Below, piece after piece: positions 13,501-26,412 of a DNA stretch of 64,000 nt. The stretch comes from Luscinia megarhynchos (Eukaryota; Chordata; Aves; Passeriformes; Turdidae), in assembly GCA_034336665.1 (NCBI GenBank), contig JAPFBE010000002.1:15664906-15728905 (forward strand), written 5' to 3'. Under the pieces are notes generated by a model that was given only the letters and a program-made list of their open reading frames with translations, was not told the origin of the DNA and did no database searches. The position numbers and the translations under genes were made by a program. The number at the start of each line of letters is the position of its first letter. Position 1 is the first letter of the stretch.

Positions 13501-14561
13501 AGGTGGCAAGCCTACTCTCATGGCTGGAGATTATCTAAAGTTAATAACAACTTTGCTCAGCTGAGACCAGCTAATGAACACCAGCTACTAAGGAACAGAA
13601 GTGGTGGGGAATGTGTCACAACTACTACACTCTTGTCAGCTTTTCAAACTCCTCTGAACAATGTTTTTAGCAAAATGTGCATTAAATACACACTTCCACT
13701 CTGTTTTCTTCTTTAGAGACATCAGAAGACTGCTGTACAATACATTACTGATGATCCCTGCTGCTGTACAGATACCAGGCAGAACCACTGCAGGCTGTCT
13801 GGGATGTTTGTGAGAAGACCAAACTCCCAATTCCCCGAAGTGAGGAAGAACAAGAATTTGCTGACTGTTGTCTCTGGATTCACCCACAGATAGAAAGTGG
13901 TGAAGGCAGATCTTAAGGTTTTGCTTCAGATACTTAGAAAAGGAGAAAAAAGTTATACAAGTGTGCAGGGACACTGAAAATTCTTGGAAGGGAAGCTGGG
14001 ACTGTGGGGTTTTTTTAATGCTATCTCAGAGATGGACTGAGGGGATGGGGAAGTACAGAGCTGAGAGAAATGCTTGTTGAAGGAAGCTGGGTGTCTGGAG
14101 TTGATTTCCTTGTGAATGCAGCATGTCTGGGAGATGTTCTTGTTTAGAAACTGAGTCCTGGTAACTTTTTCCATTGAGCAGAACACAAGGAGTTTGGTTG
14201 CAAGAGCTAATCCCACAATCTCTTGGGACTGAAGCAAGCTAGAGACTCTTACAGCCCACATGTCATAGACAGGCATTTGTCAAAGCTTGTGACCAGGCTA
14301 AATTGTGCTGGCACAGCCATTGTGCAATAACCCATATCAGAAGAAATTAGTCAAGCATTGCAGCAGAATAGCTTTATGAAACATATTCATATAGAAACCT
14401 TAGGCTGCAGAGAGTGAAGGGAATCAGAACTTGGGGAAATCTCAGACAGAATTCAGCCAAAGGCAAACAAAAAAAAATCAGGCAACAATGTTGCACACTT
14501 CAAAATCAAAGATGTTGCTAATACACATTGACACTGTTGGTTCTTTTGATACCTTGTGCTA

Positions 14562-15634
14562 TCACAGAATGGTGAGTTTGGCAGGGATCTCTGAAGCCCA
14601 TCTGATCCAACTCCTCTGCTCAAGCAGGGCTGCCTAGAGCTGGGACTGTGTCCAAATGACTTTTGAATATCTCCACAGAGAGAAGTTTCACAATCCCCCC
14701 TGGCCAACCTGTGGTAGTGTTTGGTCACCCTCAGAGTAGAAATAATGTTACTGATGGTCAGAGGGAACCTCTTTATTTTGTTTGTGCCTGTTGCCTCTGG
14801 TCCTGTCACTGGACCCCACTGAGGAGAGCTTGGCTCTGTCCCCACTTCCTTCAGGTATTTATACACATTGATAAGATCTCCTGAGCCTTTTCTTATCCAG
14901 GCTCAACAGTCCCAGCTCTCTCAGCTGCTCTCCACTGGGAGGATGCTCCAGTTCATCATCTCCATCATCTTTGTGGCCATTCATTGGACTCTCTCTCATA
15001 TGCCCATATCTCTTTTCTACAGAGGAGACTTGATGACCCTTCCAACTCAGAATATTCTGTGACTGAGCCAGAAGTGGACACAGCACTCCAGATGTGGCCC
15101 CACCAGTGCTCAGTAGAGAGAAAAGACCACATCCCTTGCCTGTGGGAATACTTTTTCTAATGCAGCCCAGAATACCATTAGCCATTTTTTTTCTCCCACC
15201 AAGTTACTGGCTGATGTCCAACTTCATGCCTCTCAGGACCCCCAGATCCTTTTCTGCCAAGCTGCTCTTCAGCTGGGTAGCTCCCAACATATACTGCTGT
15301 ATGGAATTGTTCCTTCCTAGGTGTAGCAATTAGAGCTTGCCTTTGATGAACTTCATGAGTTTTCTGTCAGCCCATTTCTCCAGCTTGACAAGGTCCCTCT
15401 GGATGGCAGCACTATCCTGCCAGTGCATCACCCATGCCTCCCAGTTTGGTGTCACCAGGAAGTTTGCTAAGGATATGCTCTGCTCATGATCCAGATCATT
15501 AATGAAGGTCCTCATTAAAGAGGACTGGACCCACTACTGACCGCTTGGGCTATACTGCTACTTACTGGAGTCCAATTACACTCAGTGCCACTGAACACCA
15601 GCCTCTGGGAAAACGGATTGAAAAGCTGGGCCCA
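14562..15634 (-). mobile_element. CR1 LINE fragment with decayed ORF2, minus orientation
   Basis: This runs from ATCACAGAATGGTGAGTTTGG (3' end) to about 15634. Minus-strand frames recover reverse-transcriptase C-terminal segments: FINDLDHEQSISLANFLVTP (the FADDTKLGG-type site is degraded) and AAIQRDLVKLEKWADRKLMK. Stops and frame changes interrupt the frame throughout, so it is an old copy. Its 5' truncation point lies directly against the 3' tail of the next CR1 copy at 15637, with the same orientation. Confidence 0.92.
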
Positions 15635-15636
15635 TT

Positions 15637-15684
15637 CACAGAATCACAGAATCACAGAATCACAGAATCACAGAAACACAGAAT
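15637..15684 (-). repeat. (CACAGAAT)n tail of CR1
   Basis: Five to six tandem copies of CACAGAAT, the last ones imperfect (CACAGAAA, CACAGAAT). This is the 8-mer microsatellite that ends CR1 elements at the 3' side, read here on the complementary strand. It is a likely length polymorphism. Confidence 0.95.
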
Positions 15685-16785
15685 AATGAGGTTGGAAGGA
15701 CCTCTAAGATCATCGAGTCCAACCTATGTCCTAACTCCTCAACTCAGAGTCTAGACTATAGCACCAAGTGCCATGTCCAGCCTTTTCTTAGACACATCCA
15801 GAGATGGTGATTCCACCATCTCTCTGGAAGAATGTTCCAGTACTTTATTATTCTTTTGGTGAACATTTTTTTCCTAACATCCAACCTATACCTTCCCTGA
15901 CGTAGCTTGAGACTGTGTCCTCTGATTCTGTCAGTTGCTGCCCAGTGGAAGAGACTGACCCCCACCTGCCTACAGCCTCCCCTTCAGAAAGTTGTAGAGA
16001 GCAACAAGGTCACCTCTAAGCCTCCTCTTCTCCAGGCTAAACAACCCCAGCTCCCTCAAACGTTCCTCACAAGGCTTGTGTTCCAAGCCCTTCACCAGCC
16101 TCATTGCCTCCTCTGGACACATTCAAGCACCTCAACATCCTTCCTAAACTGAGGGGCCAGAACTGGACACAGCACTCAAGGTGTGTTCTCACCAGTGCTG
16201 AGTACAGGGGAAGAATGACCTCCCTGCTCCTGCTGGCCACACAATTCCTAATGCAGGCCAGGATGCCACTGGCCTTCTTGGCCACCAAGGCACATTGCTG
16301 GCTCATGTTCAGCTGGCTGTCAACCAGCACCCCCAGGTCCCTTTCTGCCTGTACACTATCCAGCCACACTGTCCCCAGCTTGTAACGTTGTAGGGGATTT
16401 TTATGGCCAAAATGCAGAACTCTAAAATGTAGAATTCTTGGACACCTGAGGCATTTTACGGGAGACAGTGTTCAAAGCCTTACTGAAATCTACACAGACA
16501 TTATCTACTACTCCCTGGTTGTCCATCATGTCAGTAATTTCACAAGTTCATCACATTAATCAAGCATGACTTGCCCTTGTGAATCCATGTTGACTATTGA
16601 TGATGTTTTTTGTCCTTTATGTGCCTGAATATGGTTTCCAGGATTAGCTGCTCCATCACCTTCCCAATGATGAATGTGAAGTCAACTAGCCTACAATTCC
16701 CTGACTCCTCTTTGAGTATAGGAGTGACATTTGCTTTCCTTCTTGTCTTTGAGCACTTCTCCCAGTAGACATGATCCATCAAAGA
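15637..16785 (-). mobile_element. CR1 LINE fragment with CACAGAAT tail and internal deletion, minus orientation
   Basis: This starts with the CACAGAAT tail repeat and AGGTTGGAAGGACCTCTAAG, and ends near 16785. Minus-strand frames give [40 protein letters not shown] and, further 5', ILKEESGNCRLVDFTFIIGK followed by VMEQLILETIFRHIKDKK, which are CR1 reverse-transcriptase and C-terminal blocks. The part between about 16425 and 16455 jumps from sequence near the adenine-binding end to sequence several hundred bases further 5' in a full element, so an internal deletion has occurred. The element is 5'-truncated and non-functional. Confidence 0.93.
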
Positions 16786-16828
16786 AATAATAAAGTAATT
16801 AAGGAATCTTTAGTAATGCTGGGTCAAG

Positions 16829-16895
16829 TTCATCCTTTCATTTATACTTTTATGCTGAATAAAATGAATGTTCATCCTTTTATTTATACTTTCAT
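16829..16895. repeat. Imperfect 42-bp tandem duplication
   Basis: The 24-mer TTCATCCTTTCATTTATACT(TTTA) at 16829 recurs as TTCATCCTTTTATTTATACT(TTCA) at 16871, an offset of 42 bases, followed by a partial third unit. It lies just beyond the 5' limit of the CR1 copy ending near 16785. No function is apparent. Confidence 0.8.
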
Positions 16896-18185
16896 TCATA
16901 TTTTTATATTAAATAGTGAGGCAGCACTGCTCGCTGGAAGATTTTAACACATTTCCTAATTGCCAAAACATGACATGTCTAGTGACAAGTGCACAGAATT
17001 GAGAGAAAGGCAAGGCCCAGTGATGGGCAGGTGGGAGAATCAAATTGGAGGCTGTCAAGTGTGCAACCATCAGGAAGGATGCTGAAACAAGTAGCCATCA
17101 TGCCTGGTATTCCTCCACTGATGCTTTGCATTTCCCCATCACTGTTTTGGTATCTGCTCCAAAATCCTTCAGACTGAGGCCAAGTGCTGCACAGTATCTC
17201 AAACCAAGGTGGGGTGACAAGGGCTACTAGCATTACTGAAATACAATGAGAAATAAGGCATGATAAGGAGTGAAGAGAAGAACTAGTCAAGACAAAGGGA
17301 AATAAAAGTGCCTCCCAAAAATGTGTCATATATGATGGCTTTCAGAGGCAAAAATCACATCTTTCCACTGCTGAGCCTTTTTTGGTCTGTCATGTCACAT
17401 TAGAGAACACGATTGAGCCCTTTGCTGGCATTAAACAGTGCAGTGCAAAATATTGGCAGGTCTTTTAACTGCAGTGAAGTATTAGATTCTCTTTGCTAGT
17501 CTGGTCTAAAGGAGAAGATGAAACGGATGGTGGAATATCACATAGCTCTATGATGCTTGCAATTGCCCAAGTCTCTCTATCTTATCTTTTAGGTCTGCTC
17601 AAGCAAGGGAAGGGTGAATGGTTCTGGCACAACAGGAGGGTGAAGGACACCAGGTATTTACACTCAGTTGCTAACCAGGAAAAGGTAGAGCCACAGGGGA
17701 TGTTCTGGCTTTGGAACATCAGCCACTCCTTTCCCTGAAAGTAGCAGAGGGAGGTTTTGGGATCAGCTGTGGAATCCCATGATGAGGAGATGTAAAGGCA
17801 CCAAGCTCTCGTCAGAGAAGTTGCTCCCCAATTCGAGACTGATGTGCAGCTCCAAACAAACCACTTCCTGTCAGAGGGGCTGCCTGCCCTCTTTCTTTTA
17901 TAGCTGAACCTTGGATATTAAAGCTTCCCTGGAACAGGGAAATCCTTGTATAGGGGTACAGGGTGGTCTGGCAAAGTCAGAATGGGAGTACAGTTTGGGT
18001 AATCCAACTTCCCAGTGCAGCCAGAGGCTGAAGTAGCTTGCTTTCCATGCTGCTTGCAGGTTTAACTGGAAGTGGCCCAGCTGATGGGGCTATGAAAATA
18101 CCTTAGTGGCAGATGAACAGGGACCTTTCTCTGTACCTTCTGTGAGGGGCTCCCAAGGAGGGAGTTTACTCACACTTTATATATA

Positions 18186-18532
18186 GCAGCCTTCCATTAC
18201 CTTAAGGGGGCCCACAAGAGAGATGGAGAGGGACTTTCACGAGGGCATTGTCAGAAGACAATGGGGAATGGCTTTAAACTGTCAGAAGAAGGATTTAGAT
18301 AAGGTATTAGGAAGAAATTCTTTGCTGTGGGGATGATGGGCAATGAAACAAATTCACCAGAAAAGCGATGGATACCTCATCCCTGGCGGCATTCAAGGCC
18401 AGGCTGGATGGAGTTTTAAGCACCGTGGTCTAGTGGGAGGTGTCTCTTTCTATGGCAGGGAAGTTAAAATGAGCTGGTCTTTGAGGTCCCTTCCAACCCA
18501 AACCATTCCATGATGACATGAATCTGTGACCT
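18186..18532 (+). mobile_element. CR1 LINE 3' fragment, plus orientation
   Basis: The CR1 3' region is read forwards: AGATGGAGAGGGACTTTCAC, GGGGAATGGCTTTAAACTG, TTTAGATAAGGTATTAGGAAG, GGCGGCATTCAAGGCCAGGC, and an end at GGTCCCTTCCAACCCAAACC then ATTCCATGATGACATGAATC. It is 5'-truncated to about 350 bases and diverged. Its orientation is opposite to PHACTR1 and to the other CR1 copies in this intron. Confidence 0.93.
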
Positions 18533-21455
18533 GCCTGCATGCTCCCCTAAGGGGTCTGGGTGCACCCAAGCTGCCATCTGCCACCCCACCAGGTAACTGG
18601 TGTCCCTGAGTGTGTAGAAGAGCCAGGGCCTGGTCCAGGAGATCAGGGTCCCTGCTTGCAAGGCTTTTTAAATCAAAGCCAGCCGACTGCAGGGAGGCAG
18701 GAAGACTATTTCTGTCTTTGATTACTGCAATAAAGGAAATTGTGAAGACTTTTCCAGCATGCTGAAAAATTCCAATATTCTGCAGGATAAATAGTCTAGC
18801 CTGACATTATAGATGCTTGCTCATTGAGCAAATACAATATATTGAACGCTTATTTTATTAATTATTCATTAACCAGTAGTGTTGCTGCCTCCTGAATTCA
18901 GGGATGTCAGTGAAGAATCAGGTTACTGAATTAATCTTCGTGCTAATGTGCTTTCCCTGTAGTTTGCTGGTTTGTTATTTATTATCAGAAAGGCAAGTAA
19001 TGAATATTACAGGCTGCACACTTATAGACACATTGATGTGGTCTACCACACATGAGAACACTTCCTCTTCACTAAATGGTAATTTCACACGGTCAGGTCT
19101 GAGGCTAAGGACTTAGTTTAATTTCAACATATGGTCTGTGCAATGCTTGTGAATCCCAGTGCACTAAAAAAGGAGCATAATTCTTATCAAAACCTGCCTC
19201 TAAAAGACTGGTTGTAACTTTTCTGCACATATGCAAAAAAAGACCCCATTCATCTCTAAGTGATCCTTCTGTTAACACTATGTCTTAGAGAAAACATGCA
19301 AAATTCTAACATTACATAATTGACCCAGGTGTAATGGTAAGGATATTTACTTTCTTGACACATTTGTCCAAAATACACTTAGTCCTACACAAAACAGACA
19401 CAATCATTAAATATTATTTTCTCCTCTTCAGAAAGTCACCTCTATTTACTCACATACAATAGCCTGCACATGCAACTCCGGAGTTTCTGGGTATAGAGGG
19501 GTGATCACCCACACTAGTCAGACTTACTCCTGTAGCAGTTCTGCTTATACTCACAGTAATAGCCACAGCCAACATATATGACTACATACATAAACACAAC
19601 TTTTAAATTCTGACTTGGATCGGCTTTTAAATATATGTTTGACAGTTTATGAGGATTGCTTCTGTTAAATCTCCTGCACATGTGTTGCTAAATAGGCAAT
19701 AATACTCTGAAGTGAGGAAATGCAAACTGTAACTTCTGAAAGAGGTTAAATATTTTCCTCAAAGAGCAATTTCTCCATTTTAAAATCAGCAGACTATAAA
19801 GAGAAATTTATTCCTGCCAGTCTGCTTCTTTTATCTTGTACTCCCACTTGATTTGTTTCCTTTACAGAAATTACAAGGTCATCCAAGCTAAGCAACTGTT
19901 GTGCTTGTGATTAACTACCTACAATCAGGAGGTACAAAATATGAAGATTTATGGTTAGATTTTTTAGAAATGGAAATCTATGAGCTAGTTCTTAATGGAG
20001 CTGCCCTAAATTTGTCAGTATTAACCAGCAAAAGAAAAAGACAAATCCAACAAATAAACCACCTTTGTTTTTAAAGCCAAAATATAACATTTTGAAGCAG
20101 CTACTTCCTTGCTTGTGTTTGTTATACATGTTAACACCATTCTTTTACTCAAAAGAGAATACTGCACAGACTCCATGTGGCCTCTTGCTTACTGGAGAAA
20201 TAAGACAATTTCTATTACCAAAATATGTTATTCTGTTACTGCCACAAGCTTCATTTATATCACTGTGAATTATTTTGCCCAGCAGAGAAATGTGGTTTCC
20301 TCTTATATAAAAGCTGACAGCAGTTTGACAACTAAAACTGCAATCAATTCAGGGCAGAGAATGAACAATACCACACCCCACTGAAACTGCAAAGGAAATT
20401 AAGGTAGATTTAATATATTTGTCTCAGTTGTTGACAGCCTGAATTAGACCTCAAATACAGACCGTGTCAGGGGGCTGAAGAGTATGGGAAGCATGAAGGG
20501 GAAATTGTAACCCCCATTAACGCATTTTGCCTCAACTTCTGCAGAGAAAGGATGGGAGGAACAGATGTTGCAATGACAGGGCAGCGTGACTTGCACTGCT
20601 TCCACAAGCGCAGAAACAGGAACAGTAACAGACCCCAGGAATAACAAATTCCTTTCTGGGCTGCTGACATTTCTGATTGAAATGAACTTTGGACACCATG
20701 AAAACATTTTCCATTTCATCAGTGGTCACACAGGTGCCTCTGGGGAGACCTTGACCTCAAATGCCAATCCCTGCTGCCTCTTCTCAGAATGTTTCTCTTC
20801 CTTTATAGTAGCATAAATAAAATGTCTCCGTATGTTTGGAGCTCCATAGTCTAACGTGGAGAGACACATCTGCCCAAGGACACACTCTATCTACTCTGCA
20901 AGGCTTTCCTTCCATAAATAACAAAACATCTGCTGGCCCTAGCTGAGCAATATTGATGGGGGCAGGGTTTCATCCTATCCCAAGGTGGAGCTGCAAAGGT
21001 TAAGGACACTGTTCATCCCCTCAAGCCAGGGAGTGTGTAGAGGTGATGTGTTTTGTGGTGACCCTGTCACATCCCCTTTCCCTTGATTGCTCCACTGACC
21101 TTATGCCATAGCAAATTACTCAGACAAAGCAAACTCATGCTGTTAGCTGTAAAATGCAAAACAATCATCAACTATCAAAACAATAGTAATAGCATATGAT
21201 GTTACCCATGCCCTTTTCTGTAATGAATGATGTTAGCCATGGAAATTCCTCATACAAAGAGGTTAAGTGCAAACCGTGCTTAGAAATCAGGATCCCTGTC
21301 CAACTGAAAGACAGACTTAGATGTCTAAAGAGTTCTTGGTATTGGGGTGTTTTTTTGAAAGCACACTAATGTTGCTGTCAATGAGAGTTTGTCAACTAAT
21401 GGAAGGTTCCAAAGTTCATAGGCAGCATGTACCTTTTGAGACCCTAACATACCTT

Positions 21456-21491
21456 AAATAAATAAACAAATAAGCAAACAAACAAATAAAT
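21456..21491. repeat. AAAT/AAAC tetranucleotide repeat
   Basis: Nine interrupted units alternate between AAAT, AAAC and one AAGC. It is an ordinary microsatellite in the intron. Confidence 0.9.
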
Positions 21492-21590
21492 ATGTGTGTT
21501 CATCTCTTTCAGTGGCCTGCCTGAGGTTGGAAAGCTGGTAGAAGATGCAGCCTTCTCAGAGTATTTTAACTATAAAACCACCTTTCCTTT

Positions 21591-21612
21591 GAGCAGAGCA
21601 GAGCAGAGCAGA
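21591..21612. repeat. (GAGCA)n pentanucleotide repeat
   Basis: Four and a half copies of GAGCA within intron sequence. It is a short microsatellite and could be polymorphic. Confidence 0.9.
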
Positions 21613-22044
21613 ACTCACCAGGACTCTGATCACAGAAAAGAGGGCTGACAAGGGCCTTGGATGCCCATCTCCCATCTGCCCCTCTGCAGAGAACCCAGAC
21701 CAGTTCTGCTCAGAGTATTTATTCCCAGCAGTTGAGCCCAGATGTGTAATGGTAGCTCAGTGTCAGCTCGTCACCCATAAACAATCACCTGCTTTTCCTG
21801 CCTTTCTCCTGATGCTAAGGGCAATTTCAATAGTTCCCTTGGGGTTTCTGCAAATGAATAGCTTCCTCCTGAAGCTAAACTAAAAGTGAGAAAAATGCCA
21901 CTCTCTCTGGTACCATTGCAGCTAAAACTGAGGCTCAGCCCTTTGCAGTTTTTCTCCATCACCCCCATTCATGTATCTAGTGCTGTGGCATCGTCCCCTC
22001 TAATCCAGGATTTAGATGAGCTTGTTTAGCACAATCCCATTTTC

Positions 22045-22225
22045 CGTGGGATTTATCCCAGCACCCTGCATGCGAGGAGGCGAGCTTCACACACATCCGC
22101 GCGTGCGTGCTGCCGTCAGGGATGAGCTCTTGCTTTAGGCACTTGCTTTCCTCTCATTAGTGCAAGCTAACAATAAGTGGGAGAATTGCAGACGTCAAAC
22201 GTAATTAGGAAGAAATTATTTCACG
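22045..22225. promoter_or_regulatory. CpG-rich candidate regulatory block in the large intron
   Basis: About eleven CpG dinucleotides fall in 180 bases, in an intron where CpG is rare. They include TCCGCGCGTGCGTGC, a CRE-like AGACGTCA at about 22189-22196, and CACGTTAC. Homeodomain-type TAATTAG and AATTATTT motifs follow directly. There is no coding frame and no repeat I recognise. A short regulatory element or an alternative transcription start is possible, but nothing in the sequence proves activity. Confidence 0.3.
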
Positions 22226-24673
22226 TTACTCAACAACATGAGGTCTTTGAATAAAGTCTAATCCTGCTGTCTGCCCGTTCTTTTTATCCCTAAATGACTC
22301 GGAGATAGGGAGGGCATAAAATGCTCTCCATAGCACCGGATGGGGAGCAGCCACGAGGAGATTCAGCCACGCTTAATGGGGGCCAGCATGCTGCCATCCT
22401 CTGGCTGAATGAACCCTTCCCTAGTGGGGCTGCAGTGTGGCTTAAAGAACTAACCATTTCAAAAAGCTGAATCACTTCACAGCCTAAATTTTAGTAAAAA
22501 ATGATTGCTTCAAACTGTTCTGTCCCCTCAGACCTCTGAAGGAGCTGCTCTGCGTTTCAATGACTGTGCAAGCCATGCTGACTGACCCTTCCTCACTTCT
22601 GGTAATATTTGTCACTTTCATGGTGATGCTGACAGTCCAATCCTAAATCCTAGTCCAGCTCTAAAACTGTTCAATTTTTCTACTCTTCTTTCTTCTTCTT
22701 TCTAGTATCTGATATGAACGAGTCCAAAAATCTTGCAGCAGTCTCATGACATTTTAAAAATCAATGACCATTTTTTATACCTGTGGGAATTCACCAACTT
22801 CATTCCACCACAAGATTTCAGTTTCTAAACAGCATTTTTCAGCATAGCTGAGGAAGACGTGGTATTGACCAGGGAATGTGTAGATTACCTTTCTCAACAA
22901 GGTAGTAGGTGACCACCATCTGTCAAACCTGCCATTCCATAAAATTTTATGACTTCTCATGCTGCGTTTCTCAGTCACAGACATCTCGGTACTATTTCCA
23001 AAACATCAATGGGACTATAAAAACACATCCAGCAGATGTGCATGTCCAAATCTCAAGAGGACTTATTTACAGCCATATGCACACAGACAGTGTCTCTGAT
23101 ATATTGCCTCATGATCCTTGCAATATACTATTTATATTGCTTCAGATCACGATTTCCCACTTGCTGGTGTAAGGACAGTATCCTGTAAGGTATTGTAGTG
23201 AATAAATCTAGGGCTATACAAAAAACAATGCAGAGCACTACTGTATATCTGGCAGAGGAACTTGCCTCTAATTCACTGCTTTAAAGCCAGCAGAACATAT
23301 CTAGTGACACACATAGGATTCAGTCGAGCAATCGGAAGAGCATCTCTCAGAGTCAGGACAGAGGCAATAGGTTTGTTACTTTCTTCTTTATTTGTTTCTC
23401 ATTTCACTAGCTAGCTAATGGGTAGAAGGCTGCTCCCCCACCTCATCTCTTTGCTTTCACACTGGGCATGATAAATATGACCCCTACAACTAACGGCTTT
23501 TGGCAGCAGCACAGCACAAACTCTTATTGGATTGCAAAATCTTACTGGGTTGCCTGTGGTGCCTCCCAGTGAAGGGTAGCAGTCCCTTGACAAGCACTAC
23601 TGTCAGTGGACAGCCTTTACGTGTCTCCTCTGTCTCCAGACAGTGTATAGAAGTGTCCTGGTGAGACAGACATTATGCTGACCGGTAATGACACTGGGAA
23701 TATCAAAAGTTTCCTTGACATTAATTAGTAACAACATGATGACAGCACACTGGATTACTAGACTTTTTGCATTATTAGATCATCCAATTCTAGCAGGTGA
23801 GAGAAGCCAGGATGGAAACAATCAGGGAAAACAAATAAATACATCATATTCTTGAAAAGTGGACTAAAATCTCAGCTTTAATAGTACCGTATCTAATTGC
23901 TAATGAGCACCTTCACCAGAGTTGGTGGGTTAAGAGACTCAAAAATATTTGAATGCCTTAGAAAGACTCTCTTGTAGGATGTGTGGCAGATCAGTTGGCC
24001 TCAAGACACACATTGTCTCAGTATGGGGGAGACTTTGTGAAAGATGCACAACGAAACCAGGAATTCCCATTCCAAGAGAGTGCAAAGTCTGGTGTTTCTG
24101 TAAAGGGCTCTTGTGTTTACTAAGTTGATTGAGAAAGTCTGTGTGTTCTCTTAAGAGCACCATTATGATTCTGTGATGAAAGAGAAGTGCAAGGACTGGC
24201 ACTGAAGCACCTGTCTCAGTACCAGAGGACATTCCTGCAGTCTCTGGGAGACGTGCAGCTCTGCTGTCCATCACCCATCAGTGCTGGCCCTCCTTTTCAC
24301 CAGGGCTTCCTGACAGGCCTTTAATTTATCATTGCCCTCGGAAAACCTCCACTGTCACAGCCTGGATATGCCCCATTCCTCTCACCCTGACAGCCTCTGA
24401 AAGCTAAATCCAAGTCTTCCTGGCTGCTTCTCTAACCAGAACAATCAGGGAACCCATGCTTCCCAGCAGGTCCAACACAGGCAGTGAGACAGGCAGAAGA
24501 GAGACGTCTGTGTTTTCCCTCCCTCTCCCTATTAACTTTCACAGTGCTGTGCTTTCTCCTGTGCTCTCCTTTTTGTCTTACAATCACACATGCACACTTC
24601 TTGAGCAGCTGTGAGGCTGTGCAGGCACCAGAGGGATAAAATGGAAGAGGAGTTTGGGAGAAGCTGAACAGGC

Positions 24674-24691
24674 AAAAAAAAAAAAAAAAAA
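24674..24691. repeat. A18 homopolymer
   Basis: A run of 18 A residues with no recognisable retroposed body on its 5' side on the plus strand. Treated as simple sequence. Confidence 0.9.
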
Positions 24692-26398
24692 GAAACCAAA
24701 CCACCATACCCACTTAAAGATTTACTTAGCACAGAAGGTTTGCATTTCAGAGTAGAAGATAATGGAATTGCAAAGGTTTTTAGCAGCCAAGAACATGGCC
24801 TCCAGCATCCATTTCCTATCTCCATGCCATATGTGGTTTTGAGCTGAAAGTTCTGCATCTTAATTCACTATTTTTGCTCCTTGCTTCATAGGAGATGTCA
24901 CATTTTGGAGTAATCCATTCTGGTTTGGTTAGAGAAGGAGGTTTTCTAGTTAATTGCTGTAATCAATTGCCATAATTGCTATGAAAGGACTCCTCAGAAA
25001 TGGTTTATGGTGGAGTGGCCTGTTCATGTGGCTGGAATTCATGTGATGTGGAATCTCCTGCCTTTGCTAGGATATATATTTTGCCACCTTGGGCAAGGAG
25101 CTCCATTTTTGTTTGCATGTACATTCTGAGCCATGATACAGGACACAGACCAGGGAAAAATAACATTCATGTGAAGTGCTTCTATGCCAGGCACAGAGAA
25201 TTTGTCTCATGGCAGAGCAAACACCAAGGTGTGTAGTGGCCAGGTCCTGCTGTAAGATCCAGTCCCTGCAGCCCCACCCTTACAACTGGCCTGGTGTAAG
25301 TCAAGGCTTATTCTCCCAGTAGGGGAAACTGTGAATTCTGCTCTGGAGCCTCTCTTCCAGTTGGCTGATGTAACACTAAAGTCATAACAATTTTCTGGGA
25401 ATAACAGGAGGTTCAGAGGTTCCAAGCTACATTTAAACAGAATCTGAAGAGACTTTTCTGAGCCAAACTGATTCCTAGTGCAACTCTAGTAAGGCAGGAG
25501 GAATTGCACCTGGGATGATTTTGGTCCCACACAATATGTCAATGGCCAACCTCAATATGCCTGGATAGAGGCATATTTGAAAAAGACATTCTCTTTATAG
25601 TACTAAATTCTGGTCTGCCAAATGTGGCAGCCAATGAGCTCTTCCAAACTAAATACTGTCAGGATTATGCATAAATACTGAAGTATCCTAATCAGCCTCT
25701 TGGTGAAAATTAATTGATCCATTACAGACAATAACTATATGCTGAAGTTTTTATTCTGCATTTTTTACTTCTGTAAGTAGCATATGTGATTTGATTGGCT
25801 GGATATTTTAAACTCTAGGGGACCATTGGTGGAGCAGTATAAATCCCTCTGAAATCCAAAATTGCCAGCTGCAATTATAGTCTGCATCTAGCATCTTCTC
25901 TAAGGACTATAAATGCTTCACTACTTTAATTTTGCTTGGCATTTGCATCACTGTGTGACAATTACCAAGCAACAGCAAAGGATGGATTCAGTAATAAAGT
26001 CTGGACAGTAAGGAAATACTGTCCAAATTGAAATATTTTCTCTATTTTAATCTAATATTCATCAGTTTGTGCACATGGATATATCACATTTAGATATAAA
26101 GCACTGGTAAGACAAGCACCTTTCCTTTTTGCTGCTGAAATGCCTGCATCTTCTCATATATTAGATATGAGCAAAATTGTTTTCTCCTCATATTTCTTGA
26201 TGGTTTTCCACTACTCAAAAGGATGACATACTCAATTGTAAATACTAGTAAATGTCAGACTGGACACTATAAAGGTCAGACTGGAAACGATACCACTCCA
26301 GTTAAGGCTTGTGAAATTCTATCATTTTCAGTGACATTACATTATATAAAGCAGGAATGAAACAGCAGTTTCATTCAGCTCAGCTATTTCTTGAACTC

Positions 26399-26412
26399 AT
26401 ATATATATATAG
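26399..26412. repeat. (AT)n dinucleotide repeat
   Basis: Seven AT units in the intron. A short microsatellite. Confidence 0.85.

Noticed and set aside
15637..15684. Regular 8-base direct repeats resembling a repeat array
   Set aside because: They have no spacers and are the known CACAGAAT tail of CR1, so not a CRISPR or regulatory array.
14453..16782. Several 60-137 codon frames on both strands
   Set aside because: They lie mostly or wholly in two degraded CR1 LINE copies. The minus frames are broken reverse-transcriptase remnants and the plus frames are their antisense.
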